Source: Aquimarina algiphila
Lineage (GTDB): Bacteria; Bacteroidota; Bacteroidia; Flavobacteriales; Flavobacteriaceae
Direction: 5' to 3'
DNA: 64,000 bases
Assembly: GCF_007489275.1 (NCBI RefSeq)
Contig: NZ_VLNR01000023.1
Coordinates: 18,828-82,827 of the forward strand
Shown here: positions 15,500-24,293 of the stretch, in pieces
How positions within the stretch are numbered: position 1 is the first letter of the stretch
Layout of the letters: each line of letters starts with the position of its first letter
Program-made: the position numbers and the translations under genes
The notes under the pieces: model-generated
Told to the model about the DNA's origin: nothing
Databases searched by the model: none
Seen by the model: the letters and a program-made list of their open reading frames with translations, nothing else

Positions 15500-17614
15500 A
15501 TGGCAGTTTTAAATAAAATCAGACAACGTTCGGTTTTTCTTATTGTAATCATTGCATTAGCACTTTTCTCTTTTGTTTTGGCGGATTTGATTCGTAACGG
15601 AGGAGCAATTTCACAAAAAGCTGAAAATGTAATCGCAACGATAAACGGAAAAGATATTGATAGAACTGATTTTGCTAGAAAAGTAGAAACAGCTTCTAGA
15701 AGTTTTGGAGGAGGATCATCAAGCATTCAGGCTGTTAATTACGTATGGAACCAAGAAATACGTGAAACAGTTTTTGAAGAGCAATTTGAAGAGTTAGGGA
15801 TTATAGTAGGTGAAGATCAAGTAAATCAATTACTGGAAGAATCCTTAGCAAACAATCCAACGTTTCAGAATGAGGCTGGAGTTTTTGATAAGGCTAAAAT
15901 GCAAGAATATGTTGCAAATGTAAAAGCAACATCTCCACAAGCTTACCAACAGTGGTTGGAGTATGAGGTTTCTATTAGTAAAGGAGCTCGTGAGCAAGTG
16001 TATCTTAATATGATCAAAGCTGGTGTGGGATCTACATTAAAAGAAGGTGAATTGGTGTATAAGATGGAAAATGATAATGTAGATATTAAATATGTGCAAT
16101 TACCATTTTCTAGTATTGAAGATGCAGAAGTTAATGTAACTGATGCAGAAATTAAAGCTTATGTTGATGCACATGCAGATCAGTATAAAGCAGAAGCTTC
16201 AAGAAGTATACGATATGTGCTTTTTAATGAAGAAGCAAGCCAGGAAGATATAGATGAAATCAAAGGAAGAGTTGCAAGTTTATTGGATGATAAAGCAGAA
16301 TTTGAAAATGGGAAAACAGATACCGTTAAAGGATTCAGAAATGTTGAAAATGTAGAGGATTATGTTAATCAAAACTCTGCTGTAAAATTTGATGATCGTT
16401 TTAAGTTCAAAAAAGATTTACCAGCTACAGTAGCTGATACAATTTATAACCTAGAAGTAGGTGATGTCTATGGGCCATATAAGGATGGAGATTTTATTAA
16501 AGTTTCTAGGGTTGTTGCTCAAAAGCAAATACCAGATTCTGTAAAAGCAAGTCACATTTTAATTTCTTGGGTAGGATTAGGGACTGCTGGTGATACAAAA
16601 CGTACCAAAGAAGAAGCGAAAGCTCTAGCAGATAGTATCATTGGTGTTACCAGAGTAGATAAAGCTAAATTTGCAACATTAGCTTCAGAATTCTCTGCTG
16701 ACAGTTCTAATAAAGATAAAGGAGGAGATTTAGGATACTTTACTCCGGGAGCTATGGTTCCTGTTTTTAATGATTATTGTTTTGATAATAAAACAGGAGA
16801 TCAGGGTATTGTAGAAACTCAATTTGGGTATCATATTATTAGTATCGAAGATCAGACAGATGAAGAAAGAGCTATAAAAGTGGCAACTGTAGCACAAAAG
16901 GTAGAGCCAAGTGAAAAGACAATAAATGCAATTTTTACAGAAACTACTAAATTTCAAATCTCTGCAAAAGACAAGGATTTCGAAGAAGTGTCTAAAGAAA
17001 ATGAATTAACCGTTCGACCAGTTAATAATATTAAAGAATTAGATGAGAATATCCCTGGATTAGGTGCTAGAAGAACAGTAGTGCAGTGGGCATTTAATGA
17101 GGAATCTAAAATTGGTGAAATAAAACGATTTGATATCCCAGAAGGGTATGCTGTGGTTCAATTAACTGCAAAATCAGATAAAGGGACTATGACAGTTGAA
17201 GATGCTAGTCCTACGGTAAAGCCAATTCTAATTAAAGAGAAGAAGGCAGAAACATTAAAAGCTAAAATTTCTGGAACTGCTCTTGATGCAATTGCACAAA
17301 GTCAAGGTCAAACAGTAAAAGTAGCTTCTGCATTAACAATGAAAACTCCTACTATTAGTGGAGCTGGAACAGAGCCAAAAGTGGTGGGTACTGCTTTTGC
17401 TTTAGAAATAGGGAACGTTTCTGGTCCTATTGTAGGTAACAATGGAGTGTATGTAGTAGAGGTGACGAAGAAAACACCTGCAAGTGGTTTAGAGACTTAT
17501 ATGAGCTATGCTTCACAAGCATCTAAAACACAAGCTGGGTTAGTGAACTCTAAAGTTTTTGATGCGCTTAAAGAAGCTGCAGAGATTGAAGATAAAAGAG
17601 CTAGATTTTACTAA
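15500..17614 (+). CDS. PpiD/SurA-type peptidyl-prolyl isomerase
   Basis: This 704-residue periplasmic folding factor is anchored by one N-terminal helix (residues 12-30, FLIVIIALALFSFVLADLI). A SurA_N-type chaperone domain follows (residues about 40-170, starting INGKDIDRTDF), then a parvulin domain at about 347-465 with VKASHILISW at its start and GDLGYFTPGAMVPVFNDYCF and FGYHIISIED further on. A long C-terminal region resembles the second half of PpiD. PpiD-like proteins help newly exported proteins leave the Sec channel. The gene stands alone with its own promoter and a terminator shared with galE. Confidence 0.9.
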   Translation: MAVLNKIRQRSVFLIVIIALALFSFVLADLIRNGGAISQKAENVIATINGKDIDRTDFARKVETASRSFGGGSSSIQAVNYVWNQEIRETVFEEQFEELGIIVGEDQVNQLLEESLANNPTFQNEAGVFDKAKMQEYVANVKATSPQAYQQWLEYEVSISKGAREQVYLNMIKAGVGSTLKEGELVYKMENDNVDIKYVQLPFSSIEDAEVNVTDAEIKAYVDAHADQYKAEASRSIRYVLFNEEASQEDIDEIKGRVASLLDDKAEFENGKTDTVKGFRNVENVEDYVNQNSAVKFDDRFKFKKDLPATVADTIYNLEVGDVYGPYKDGDFIKVSRVVAQKQIPDSVKASHILISWVGLGTAGDTKRTKEEAKALADSIIGVTRVDKAKFATLASEFSADSSNKDKGGDLGYFTPGAMVPVFNDYCFDNKTGDQGIVETQFGYHIISIEDQTDEERAIKVATVAQKVEPSEKTINAIFTETTKFQISAKDKDFEEVSKENELTVRPVNNIKELDENIPGLGARRTVVQWAFNEESKIGEIKRFDIPEGYAVVQLTAKSDKGTMTVEDASPTVKPILIKEKKAETLKAKISGTALDAIAQSQGQTVKVASALTMKTPTISGAGTEPKVVGTAFALEIGNVSGPIVGNNGVYVVEVTKKTPASGLETYMSYASQASKTQAGLVNSKVFDALKEAAEIEDKRARFY

Positions 17615-17629
17615 GATTTAAATCATATA

Positions 17630-17669
17630 AATAAGAAAGCCTGAAGTTGAGACTTCAGGCTTTCTTATT
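17630..17669. terminator. Bidirectional terminator, ppiD/galE
   Basis: The strong hairpin AAGAAAGCCTGAAGT/ACTTCAGGCTTTCTT has A and T runs outside both arms and lies between the convergent PpiD-like gene and galE. Confidence 0.9.
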
Positions 17670-17692
17670 TTATAAAGTGAATTAAAGTTTTT

Positions 17693-18709
17693 CTAACTTC
17701 TAACTTTTTGTTCCCATTTCCAGGCAGAACTGAGTGAATCATCCAGACTGCTTTTTGCTTTCCAGCCTAATTCATTATTTGCTTTGGTAGTATCAGCATA
17801 TGCTGCGGTAATATCACCTTCTCTTCTTTCGACAATTTTATAGTTCAGCTTTTTGTCAGATGCTTTTTCAAAAGAATGGATTACTTCTAAAACAGAGCTT
17901 CCGGTTCCTGTGCCTACATTAAAGACTTCATAGTTAGATTTATTATTATCTTCTAATAATCGTTGTAAGGCTACTACATGAGCTTTTGCTAGATCTACCA
18001 CATGAATGTAGTCTCTGATGCAAGTTCCGTCTACTGTAGGGTAATCATCACCAAAAACTGATAATTGTTCTCTAAGGCCGATAGCGGTCTGTGTAATAAA
18101 AGGAACCAGGTTCTGAGGCACACCAATAGGTAATTCACCAATTTCAGCTGTAGGATGTGCTCCAATTGGGTTAAAATAGCGAAGAGATATAGCTTTTAGT
18201 GCTGGGTGTACTTTGCAGGTATCTCTTATGATTTCTTCACCAATTTGTTTTGTGTTTCCATAAGGAGATTCTGCAGCTTTTACGGGTGCATCTTCGGTAA
18301 TCGGAAGTTCATCTGCTTGCCCATATACGGTACATGAAGAACTGAAAATAAAATTAGCAGAAGCTTTTTCTGTTAGTTGCTGCAGCATGAAAACTAAGGT
18401 TGACAAGTTGTTTTCATAGTATAGTAAGGGTTTTTCTACGCTTTCTCCAACGGCTTTTGAGGCTGCAAAATGAATGACGCCTTCAATATCATGATGACGT
18501 TTAAAAAACTCCTGCACTTTATCCTTTTCTCTAAGATCGAATTGTTCAAAAATTACATCTTTACCTGTGATGGCATGTATTCCTTTGATAACATCAGGAG
18601 AAGAATTAGAGCAATTGTCTATAATAACAACTTCATATCCTTTGTTTTGTAGCTCTACTACGGTATGAGAACCTATAAATCCCAATCCCCCCGTGACTAA
18701 GATTTTCAT
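17693..18709 (-). CDS. galE: UDP-glucose 4-epimerase
   Basis: GalE interconverts UDP-glucose and UDP-galactose, supplying sugars for LPS and exopolysaccharide. The 338-residue protein has the NAD-binding TGGLGFIGSHT loop at residues 6-16, the SSSCTVYG segment with the catalytic Ser/Thr, the YGNTK active-site YxxxK, and the GalE blocks SLRYFNPIGAHP, RDYIHVVDLAKAH and NVGTGTGSSVLEVI. The length matches the family (about 338). The downstream end shares a terminator with the convergent ppiD-like gene. UDP-GlcNAc activity is possible in some homologues. Confidence 0.95.
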   Translation of the reverse strand: MKILVTGGLGFIGSHTVVELQNKGYEVVIIDNCSNSSPDVIKGIHAITGKDVIFEQFDLREKDKVQEFFKRHHDIEGVIHFAASKAVGESVEKPLLYYENNLSTLVFMLQQLTEKASANFIFSSSCTVYGQADELPITEDAPVKAAESPYGNTKQIGEEIIRDTCKVHPALKAISLRYFNPIGAHPTAEIGELPIGVPQNLVPFITQTAIGLREQLSVFGDDYPTVDGTCIRDYIHVVDLAKAHVVALQRLLEDNNKSNYEVFNVGTGTGSSVLEVIHSFEKASDKKLNYKIVERREGDITAAYADTTKANNELGWKAKSSLDDSLSSAWKWEQKVRS

Positions 18710-18751
18710 ATGTAAAATGATTTAATGTTTGAACCAACGAAGGAACAATAA

Positions 18752-19207
18752 TTAAAGGATTTTAGCAACTTCTTGATTTACAAATTCTAAAAATCTTTCA
18801 TCTTTTTCTGTGAAAGGGTTTGGGGTTTCAGAATCTATATCAATTTGTCCGATATTTTCTCCATTTTTGAATAATGGAATTACAATCTCTGATTTAACAG
18901 TAAAGCTGCATGCAATATAATTGTCCTGTGCTTGCACATCAGGAACTACAAAGTTTTCATTAGATACAGCTACCTGACCACAAATACCCTTCCCGAAAGG
19001 GATAATAACATGATCTGTTTCTGCGCCAACATATGTGCGAAGTTTTAGTTCCTCTTTGTCTTCGTTTTTAAAATAAAAACCAACCCAATCATAATAATCA
19101 ATCTTGTCTTTGAGTAATTGACAAATCGTATGTAATCTATCTGTTACTGATTGGTCTTCATTTTTTAATAGCTGTATTACTTGGGGTTTTAACTCTTCAA
19201 ATGGCAT
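18752..19207 (-). CDS. GAF-domain protein, fRMsr-like
   Basis: This 151-residue protein is a single GAF domain. The blocks YDWVGFYF, IPFGKGICGQVA, NYIACSFTVKSEIVIPL and GQIDIDSETPNPF match free methionine-(R)-sulfoxide reductases, which reduce free Met-R-O. Cys in GKGICG and in YIACS fall at two of the conserved redox-cysteine positions. However, the SxSEIVVPL-type motif is only partly kept (TVKSEIVIPL). It could therefore be the enzyme or a non-catalytic GAF relative. It lies 42 bases upstream of galE on the same strand with no shared function evident. Confidence 0.8.
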   Translation of the reverse strand: MPFEELKPQVIQLLKNEDQSVTDRLHTICQLLKDKIDYYDWVGFYFKNEDKEELKLRTYVGAETDHVIIPFGKGICGQVAVSNENFVVPDVQAQDNYIACSFTVKSEIVIPLFKNGENIGQIDIDSETPNPFTEKDERFLEFVNQEVAKIL

Positions 19208-19333
19208 TCCTTACAATTTTACCGGCAAAAATATCTAAAATATTTAGAAAAGTCCTGAATTCTTAATGGTATAGTTTTGTTAAAAAAAATATTCAAAGAG
19301 AAATACTTTTGTTAATTGTTTTAAATATTAAAT

Positions 19334-19341
19334 TAACTTTG
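19334..19341 (+). promoter_or_regulatory. -7 box of the DUF3347 gene
   Basis: TAACTTTG matches the TAnnTTTG consensus 43 bases before the ATG at 19385. A TTTTG at 19307-19311 is a possible -33 box at a slightly long spacing of 22 bases. Confidence 0.4.
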
Positions 19342-19384
19342 TGGTTTTTGGAATAATTAATAGACGAATAAATTTTCTGATTCT

Positions 19385-19951
19385 ATGCAAAGGAATTTAA
19401 ATATATTGAATGTTAGATATGGATTACTTCTGGTTATAGTGACATTGATTTCAATTTCTTGTAATCAAGATAAAAAACCAGTCACTGTTACACAGAATGA
19501 ATTAGATGGAAGTGTTGATCTAAATATCACAAATGAAGTGTCTGAAGTTAAGTTTTCGGATGGAAAAACCCTTGAAATATATGGCTTATATCTTAATATC
19601 AAAGCAGCACTAGTGAATTCAAATAGTGAAGGTGTTCAGGTAGAGGCAAAAAAGCTGGAAGCTGCCATAGGTGTGTTAGAAGAGTATAAATCTCTTAAGG
19701 CAACTTCAAAGCTAATTTCCTTAACCAAAGACATAAAAGAACAACGTAATTTTTTTGTTTCTTTAACCAACGAAACTGAGAAGTTAATACATGATGCAAA
19801 AATAACTTCAGGAGCTGTATATAAACAGTTTTGTCCAATGGCTTTTGATGGAGAAGGAGGGTATTGGTTGTCTGATTCTGAGGAAATTAGAAATCCTTTT
19901 TTTGGAGATAAGATGCTTGTTTGTGGAAGTGTGAAAGATGTTTTTAAGTAA
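19385..19951 (+). CDS. DUF3347-type lipoprotein
   Basis: This 188-residue protein has a hydrophobic N-terminus ending in ISISCNQD, a lipobox with Cys about residue 28. The C-terminal half matches DUF3347: repeated helices, then QFCPMAFDGEGGYWLSD and EIRNPFFGDKMLVCGSV. The conserved Cys, Met and His-type residues of this domain suggest metal (copper) handling, and it also occurs at the end of CusB-like efflux proteins. The next gene, a VanX-type dipeptidase, starts 171 bases later and may not be cotranscribed. Confidence 0.75.
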   Translation: MQRNLNILNVRYGLLLVIVTLISISCNQDKKPVTVTQNELDGSVDLNITNEVSEVKFSDGKTLEIYGLYLNIKAALVNSNSEGVQVEAKKLEAAIGVLEEYKSLKATSKLISLTKDIKEQRNFFVSLTNETEKLIHDAKITSGAVYKQFCPMAFDGEGGYWLSDSEEIRNPFFGDKMLVCGSVKDVFK

Positions 19952-20122
19952 AATAATGAACTGAAAAGAAAAATAATTTATGGCTCAGTGTGCGAAAACA
20001 CTGAAAATAAAAATATTGACTATATTTAAAGATATCAAGCATGTAATTGATATAGTTTTTGAGGGAAATCTATATGAATGGGAATATGCGAGATATTTAT
20101 TGTAATTGGGATAAAAACAAAA

Positions 20123-20959
20123 ATGGATATGATAGAGAGAAAATTAATGCTATTGATTTTTTCTGTACTGTTTTTTTCTTGTAATGATAATGTAAAAGCA
20201 ATTCCTGGGCCTACGGCTCAAACTATTGCCCTTTTAGAGAGATCTAAAGCATTACAGGCACGAGGAGAAAAAGTAGAGCAGAGTATGCTCAGAAAAAAAG
20301 ATTCAATAGTCATGCTGATAGGCGGTGAATCGAGTGCAGAAAGTACTGATGATACAAAAAAAACTATCGCTGCAGATGGTATTGTGAATACAGAAAATGC
20401 TGTTGATACAAATGATGAAGGTTTTGTGAATATAGAGGAGATGTCCAGTGAATTTGTTTTGGATATGCGATATGCTACTTCTAATAATTTTTTGAAAGAG
20501 AAAGTATATTCCTGTGCTAAGTGTTATGTTAGAAAGGAAGTTGCAGAAGCACTCGTAAAAGCAAATAATGATCTCCTTGCACAAGGCTATAGAATAAAGC
20601 TCTTTGATTGTTATCGCCCGCATAGTGTTCAGAAAAAGATGTGGAAGATTTTTCCTAATCCTGGATATGTTGCTGATCCTAAAGGGGGATCTATTCATAA
20701 TAAAGGTGCGGCAGTAGATATCACTTTAGTAAGGTCAGCAGGTGGTGGCGTAGATATGGGAACAGATTTTGACCATTTCGGGAAAGAAGCACATCATTCA
20801 TATAATGGTCATTCAAAAACGATACTCAGTCACCGCAAATTGTTGCGTGAAACTATGGAAAAACATGGGTTTAAAACCATAAGGACAGAATGGTGGCATT
20901 ATAACTTTAAAAGTAATGGAGGTTATAAGATCTCAGATTTTAAATGGAAATGTGATTGA
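20123..20959 (+). CDS. D-Ala-D-Ala dipeptidase, VanX/DdpX type (lipoprotein)
   Basis: This 278-residue protein starts with a lipoprotein signal (MDMIERKLMLLIFSVLFFSC). The frame is open from 20078, but the ATG at 20123 gives the proper signal. After a variable linker the M15D domain follows: FVLDMRYATSNNFL, LFDCYRPHSVQKKMW with the conserved Arg, SIHNKGAAVDIT with zinc His and Asp, and TEWWHYNF with base Glu and zinc His. The enzyme should cut D-Ala-D-Ala or related D-dipeptides in the periplasm or at the outer membrane. The cytoplasmic relative is fused to a racemase at 5503-7296. Confidence 0.9.
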   Translation: MDMIERKLMLLIFSVLFFSCNDNVKAIPGPTAQTIALLERSKALQARGEKVEQSMLRKKDSIVMLIGGESSAESTDDTKKTIAADGIVNTENAVDTNDEGFVNIEEMSSEFVLDMRYATSNNFLKEKVYSCAKCYVRKEVAEALVKANNDLLAQGYRIKLFDCYRPHSVQKKMWKIFPNPGYVADPKGGSIHNKGAAVDITLVRSAGGGVDMGTDFDHFGKEAHHSYNGHSKTILSHRKLLRETMEKHGFKTIRTEWWHYNFKSNGGYKISDFKWKCD

Positions 20960-20961
20960 GA

Positions 20962-22260
20962 TTATCGATTATATGGGTATTCATTTATCCAATGAAATCC
21001 TCTGTTGATTAATAAAAACTCATTACGCTTTTTCTTTTTAGTTTTGATTTTTAGAGTATCACCATAGTAAATCCCTTCAAAAAAGTATAAGCTATCTTGT
21101 ATGTGGTATTGAAGTTTTTGAACATCTGTACTGTCTCGATATGCAGTAAGCTCTAATGTTTTAGAAATAGTATCAGTTTTCTCTTTTTTGTATATAAACT
21201 TTTCATCCATTGTTTGTAGCCCCGTATAACGCTTGTCCACTAAAATTCTTTTCCAGCGTATAGTGTCTGTTGTCAATGGGGGCAAAGTGTCGTTATTTTT
21301 TATAAATTCTATGACTTCATAGATGCCATATAAAGAGGATTTAGGTGCTTCTTTACCCCATTTTTTTTGGCCTTCGGCAGATTCGCTGATATTGGTGTAT
21401 AGAAAAAAACAAATAACTAAAGTTTTGGCAATTAAAGTAGCAGTTTTTGCTTTATGTTTAGTAAAATAAGGTGTGAATACTTTTGGTTGTACAGGCTTGT
21501 TAAGAAGCAGAAAATTTATTATACGTTTTAGGTCTGGTGCTAATAAAAAGAGCCCCATAATGGTTAGTAGTCCACTATATAATTTTACAGGTATGTCGTA
21601 ACTCATGTTCATCATAAAAACATTGAACATAACAGCAACTGTCATTAAGGCTCCAAATAAAGTAGTCTTTCTAAAAACTAGTAATATACCTGCTATTATT
21701 TCTGCGTAACCAGAAAATCTTGTGTAAGTGTCACTATATTCCATGAAATTCCACATTAAACCCATAGGGGAGGAATTGCCATAAGTTTTTACAAGATCCA
21801 TAAGACTTAACTCAGAGAATTGCAAGGTAAATGCTTTAGAAAACCCATAAGAAAACATAGTTGCAGCAATGTAGTATCTAACAAATACTCTTAGATACAT
21901 GAATAGTGTTGAGTAATTTTTTCTTCTAAAATCTAAAAAACTCCAAATAACCGATGTGATTATTGCTATGCTTAAAGTAATAAATTGAAAAATATAATCC
22001 GCAGTAGTATCTCCGCTTCCGTTAGGTCCTATTATAATCTCATACTTGATTCCTAAAATATTTTTCCCTACCCAAACCGAAAGCTCTTGCGTCCAATTAG
22101 TGTAAAATGAAAATAAATCATCTTGCCCAATTATACTTCCTATGTAATATAGAGGAAATGGGAAAATATTCAGAAAAAGATAAACGAAGAAGAACCTGAA
22201 TGTGACCAGGGTGGGTAGATTCCAGGAAGTGGTGTTAGAGATATTTTGATTGGATTTCAT
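20962..22260 (-). CDS. DoxX-like integral membrane protein
   Basis: This 432-residue protein has about seven hydrophobic segments over residues 15-300 (e.g. VTFRFFFVYLFLNIFPF, FITLSIAIITSVIWSFL, YAEIIAGILLVFRKTTLFGA). A soluble C-terminal tail of about 130 residues follows, rich in Lys, Asp and Thr (QTMDEKFIYKKEKTDTISKT). The part around YSGFSKAFTLQF to LFLLAPDLKR fits the DoxX/TQO-like fold often found in flavobacterial proteins of unknown role. It converges with the dipeptidase gene with only 2 bases between stops. Confidence 0.65.
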   Translation of the reverse strand: MKSNQNISNTTSWNLPTLVTFRFFFVYLFLNIFPFPLYYIGSIIGQDDLFSFYTNWTQELSVWVGKNILGIKYEIIIGPNGSGDTTADYIFQFITLSIAIITSVIWSFLDFRRKNYSTLFMYLRVFVRYYIAATMFSYGFSKAFTLQFSELSLMDLVKTYGNSSPMGLMWNFMEYSDTYTRFSGYAEIIAGILLVFRKTTLFGALMTVAVMFNVFMMNMSYDIPVKLYSGLLTIMGLFLLAPDLKRIINFLLLNKPVQPKVFTPYFTKHKAKTATLIAKTLVICFFLYTNISESAEGQKKWGKEAPKSSLYGIYEVIEFIKNNDTLPPLTTDTIRWKRILVDKRYTGLQTMDEKFIYKKEKTDTISKTLELTAYRDSTDVQKLQYHIQDSLYFFEGIYYGDTLKIKTKKKKRNEFLLINRGFHWINEYPYNR

Positions 22261-22344
22261 GCAAACTTATTAATGGTATAGTTTTAAGAAGTAAAAAGAA
22301 ACTAATATAGGAATGATTTACTAATTTTGCTTATTAATGATGTG

Positions 22345-22378
22345 AAAAAAAACGACACTCACCGTAGTGAATGCCGTT
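22345..22378 (-). terminator. Terminator of the aceB transcript
   Basis: On the minus strand the stem AACGGCATTCAC/GTGAGTGTCGTT (two G-U pairs, loop TACG) is followed by eight T residues. It lies just after the isocitrate-lyase remnant, suggesting the end of the former aceBA operon. Confidence 0.85.
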
Positions 22379-22407
22379 CTTGAGCACAATTATAAAATCG
22401 GAAAAAA

Positions 22408-22545
22408 TTAAAACTGTTCTACTTCTGTACTTCCCTCCCTGGCGATAGTAGAAGGTTTACCTACAGTTACCATGTTTGCAGCATCAAATAATGTAGTTTT
22501 GTAAATTGATGTTTCAAAGTAAGGAGCTCTGCAAGGTCTTGTATT
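22408..22545 (-). pseudogene. aceA: 3' remnant of isocitrate lyase gene
   Basis: A minus-strand reading frame ending with TAA at 22408 encodes LFDAANMVTVGKPSTIA followed by REGSTEVEQF. This matches the invariant C-terminus of isocitrate lyase (E. coli ends ...GYFDKVTT...SSVTALTGSTEESQF). The frame closes about 45 codons upstream without a start, and only about 163 bases separate it from aceB. The body of the gene is therefore gone. The order aceB then aceA on one strand with a terminator after it is what an intact glyoxylate operon would show. A full aceA elsewhere in the genome is possible. Confidence 0.65.
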
Positions 22546-22573
22546 TATGACTTAAATTTTGAAATATGTTACT

Positions 22574-24172
22574 TTATAAATATTGATATGCTTGAGTGGT
22601 TAGAAATTCTTCAAATTCGTCTGAAGTAACTAGTTTAGCGAAAATCTGCACTGCATTTTGATAATTTTCTGTTTCAAAAAGTGAATCACCCACCTGGTTT
22701 TTGATAATATTAAGTTCATCTTCAAATAGCTTCTGAAACAATATGGTGTCAAATGTTCTTCCGTCGTCCAATAACACTTCATTTTTTAGCCATTGCCATA
22801 TCTGTGTTCGGCTAATCTCTGCTGTGGCAGCATCTTCCATGAGGTTGTATAGTGCAACTGCACCATTTCCGCCTAGCCAAGTAGCGATATAGTGAATTCC
22901 TACATTGATATTGTCGCGAATCCCTTTTTCTGTTATTGTGCCTTCTGGGATAGCTAAAAGATCACTTTCTGTAATTTTCACATCATTTCGTTTCACATCC
23001 ATTTGATTGGGGTTAGGCATATGTGTGTCAAACACGTTTAAAGCTAATTTCACCAATCCTGGATGTGCTACCCAAGTACCATCATGACCATTTTTTACTT
23101 CACGTTCTTTGTCTGCACGTACTTTTGTAAAAGCGATGGCATTTTTTTCTTCATCATCTTTAATGGGAATTTGTGCGGCCATACCTCCAATAGCAAGAAT
23201 GTTTCTTTTGTGACATCTTTGGATAACCAGTTTGCTATAAGCATCCATAAAAGGGCTGGTCATGGTTACCTGTGATCGATCAGGAACCACAAAACCTTTG
23301 TGGTTTCTAAGTTTTTTAATATAGCTAAAGATGTAATCCCATCTTCCACAATTCAATCCAACAATGTGGTCTTTTAGTGCGTATATGATCTCATCTAATT
23401 GAAAACTTGCTGTTATAGTCTCTACAAGTACAGTTACTTTTACGGCTCCATGTTCGATGCCAAGATATTCTTCAGAAAAATCTATTACATCATTCCACCA
23501 GATAGCTTCAGTAAAATGCTCTAGTTTTGGAAGGTAGTAATAAGGTCCTGTGCCGTTTTCTCTTAATTGCTCATTATTGTGAAACAAATACAATGCAAAA
23601 TCAAAAAGAGAAGCACTCATTTGTTGTTCTTTTATTAAAAGGTGTTTTTCATTAAGATGTAGACCTCTGGGGCGTACAATTAATGTAGCAATCTTTTCTT
23701 TTAGTTGATATGTTTTATCCCTTTTTGGGTTATAAAACGAAATAGTTTTGTTGACGGCATCTTTAAGGTTTTTTTGTCCTTGAAGACAATTTTCCCAAAG
23801 AGGAGCATTACTGTCTTCAAAATCTGCCATGAACGTTTTGGCTCCAGAGTTTAAGGCGTTAATGACCATCTTTCTGTCTACAGGACCTGTGATCTCAACT
23901 CTACGATCTTGTAGATCAGAAGGGATTGGAGCTGCGGCCCATTCACTGTTACGAATTTCTTTTGTGTTTTCTGGAAAAGAAGGATACGTTCCCAGGTCAA
24001 ACAACTGTTGCTGACACTCGCGATTTTTTAAAAGAGTTAATCGTTTTTCATTAAAACGATCTTGCAAAGCTTCTAAAAAGGTCAGCGCACCATCGGTTAA
24101 AATCTCAGGATGGTAATTTCTAACTTCTTTAGAGAAGCTAATTTTCTGACTAAGGTTTGTCTGTGTTTCCAT
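22574..24172 (-). CDS. aceB: Malate synthase A
   Basis: Malate synthase condenses glyoxylate with acetyl-CoA to malate, the second glyoxylate-shunt step. The 532-residue protein has the type A signatures: RRVEITGPVDRKMVINALNS, FMADFEDSNAPLW, IVRPRGLHLNEKH, the catalytic stretch AVKVTVLVETITASFQ, NCGRWDYIFSYIKK and HDGTWVAHPGLV. The length fits form A (about 530). The frame extends 8 codons upstream, but METQTNLSQK at 24172 matches family N-termini. It is divergent from a RamB/ScfR-type regulator with a palindrome between them. Its partner aceA survives only as a stub downstream. Confidence 0.95.
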   Translation of the reverse strand: METQTNLSQKISFSKEVRNYHPEILTDGALTFLEALQDRFNEKRLTLLKNRECQQQLFDLGTYPSFPENTKEIRNSEWAAAPIPSDLQDRRVEITGPVDRKMVINALNSGAKTFMADFEDSNAPLWENCLQGQKNLKDAVNKTISFYNPKRDKTYQLKEKIATLIVRPRGLHLNEKHLLIKEQQMSASLFDFALYLFHNNEQLRENGTGPYYYLPKLEHFTEAIWWNDVIDFSEEYLGIEHGAVKVTVLVETITASFQLDEIIYALKDHIVGLNCGRWDYIFSYIKKLRNHKGFVVPDRSQVTMTSPFMDAYSKLVIQRCHKRNILAIGGMAAQIPIKDDEEKNAIAFTKVRADKEREVKNGHDGTWVAHPGLVKLALNVFDTHMPNPNQMDVKRNDVKITESDLLAIPEGTITEKGIRDNINVGIHYIATWLGGNGAVALYNLMEDAATAEISRTQIWQWLKNEVLLDDGRTFDTILFQKLFEDELNIIKNQVGDSLFETENYQNAVQIFAKLVTSDEFEEFLTTQAYQYL

Positions 24173-24223
24173 AACTATATCGTTTTGAGTGAACAATATT
24201 AAAAAAAAGTTTTTTATAAAACA

Positions 24224-24237
24224 AGCGAACGTTCGCT
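24224..24237. promoter_or_regulatory. Perfect 14-bp palindrome between aceB and its regulator
   Basis: AGCGAACGTTCGCT is a perfect inverted repeat in the 121-base divergent region. It stands beside a likely aceB -33 TTG, with a TAATATTG -7 box further on. It is a good operator candidate for the adjacent XRE/ScfR regulator, although a TetR-type protein could also use such a site. Confidence 0.5.
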
Positions 24238-24260
24238 AAATGTGAATTTTTCCTTTTTTT

Positions 24261-24288
24261 AACAATTACGCAAAAATTGTTACTTTTG
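24261..24288 (+). promoter_or_regulatory. Inverted repeat and -7 box of the ScfR-type gene
   Basis: AACAATT (24261-24267) and AATTGTT (24275-24281) form a 7-7-7 inverted repeat containing ACGCAAA. The repeat runs into the TACTTTTG -7 box (24281-24288), only 5 bases before the ATG. This geometry fits an autorepressor site on a promoter with a very short leader. Confidence 0.45.
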
Positions 24289-24293
24289 ATATT

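Noticed and set aside
19985..20003. Hairpin CAGTGT/ACACTG after the DUF3347 gene as a terminator
   Set aside because: The stem is short and no T run follows on the plus strand.
20123..20959. Vancomycin resistance locus
   Set aside because: Only a VanX-type dipeptidase is present; there is no VanH dehydrogenase, VanA ligase or VanRS pair next to it.
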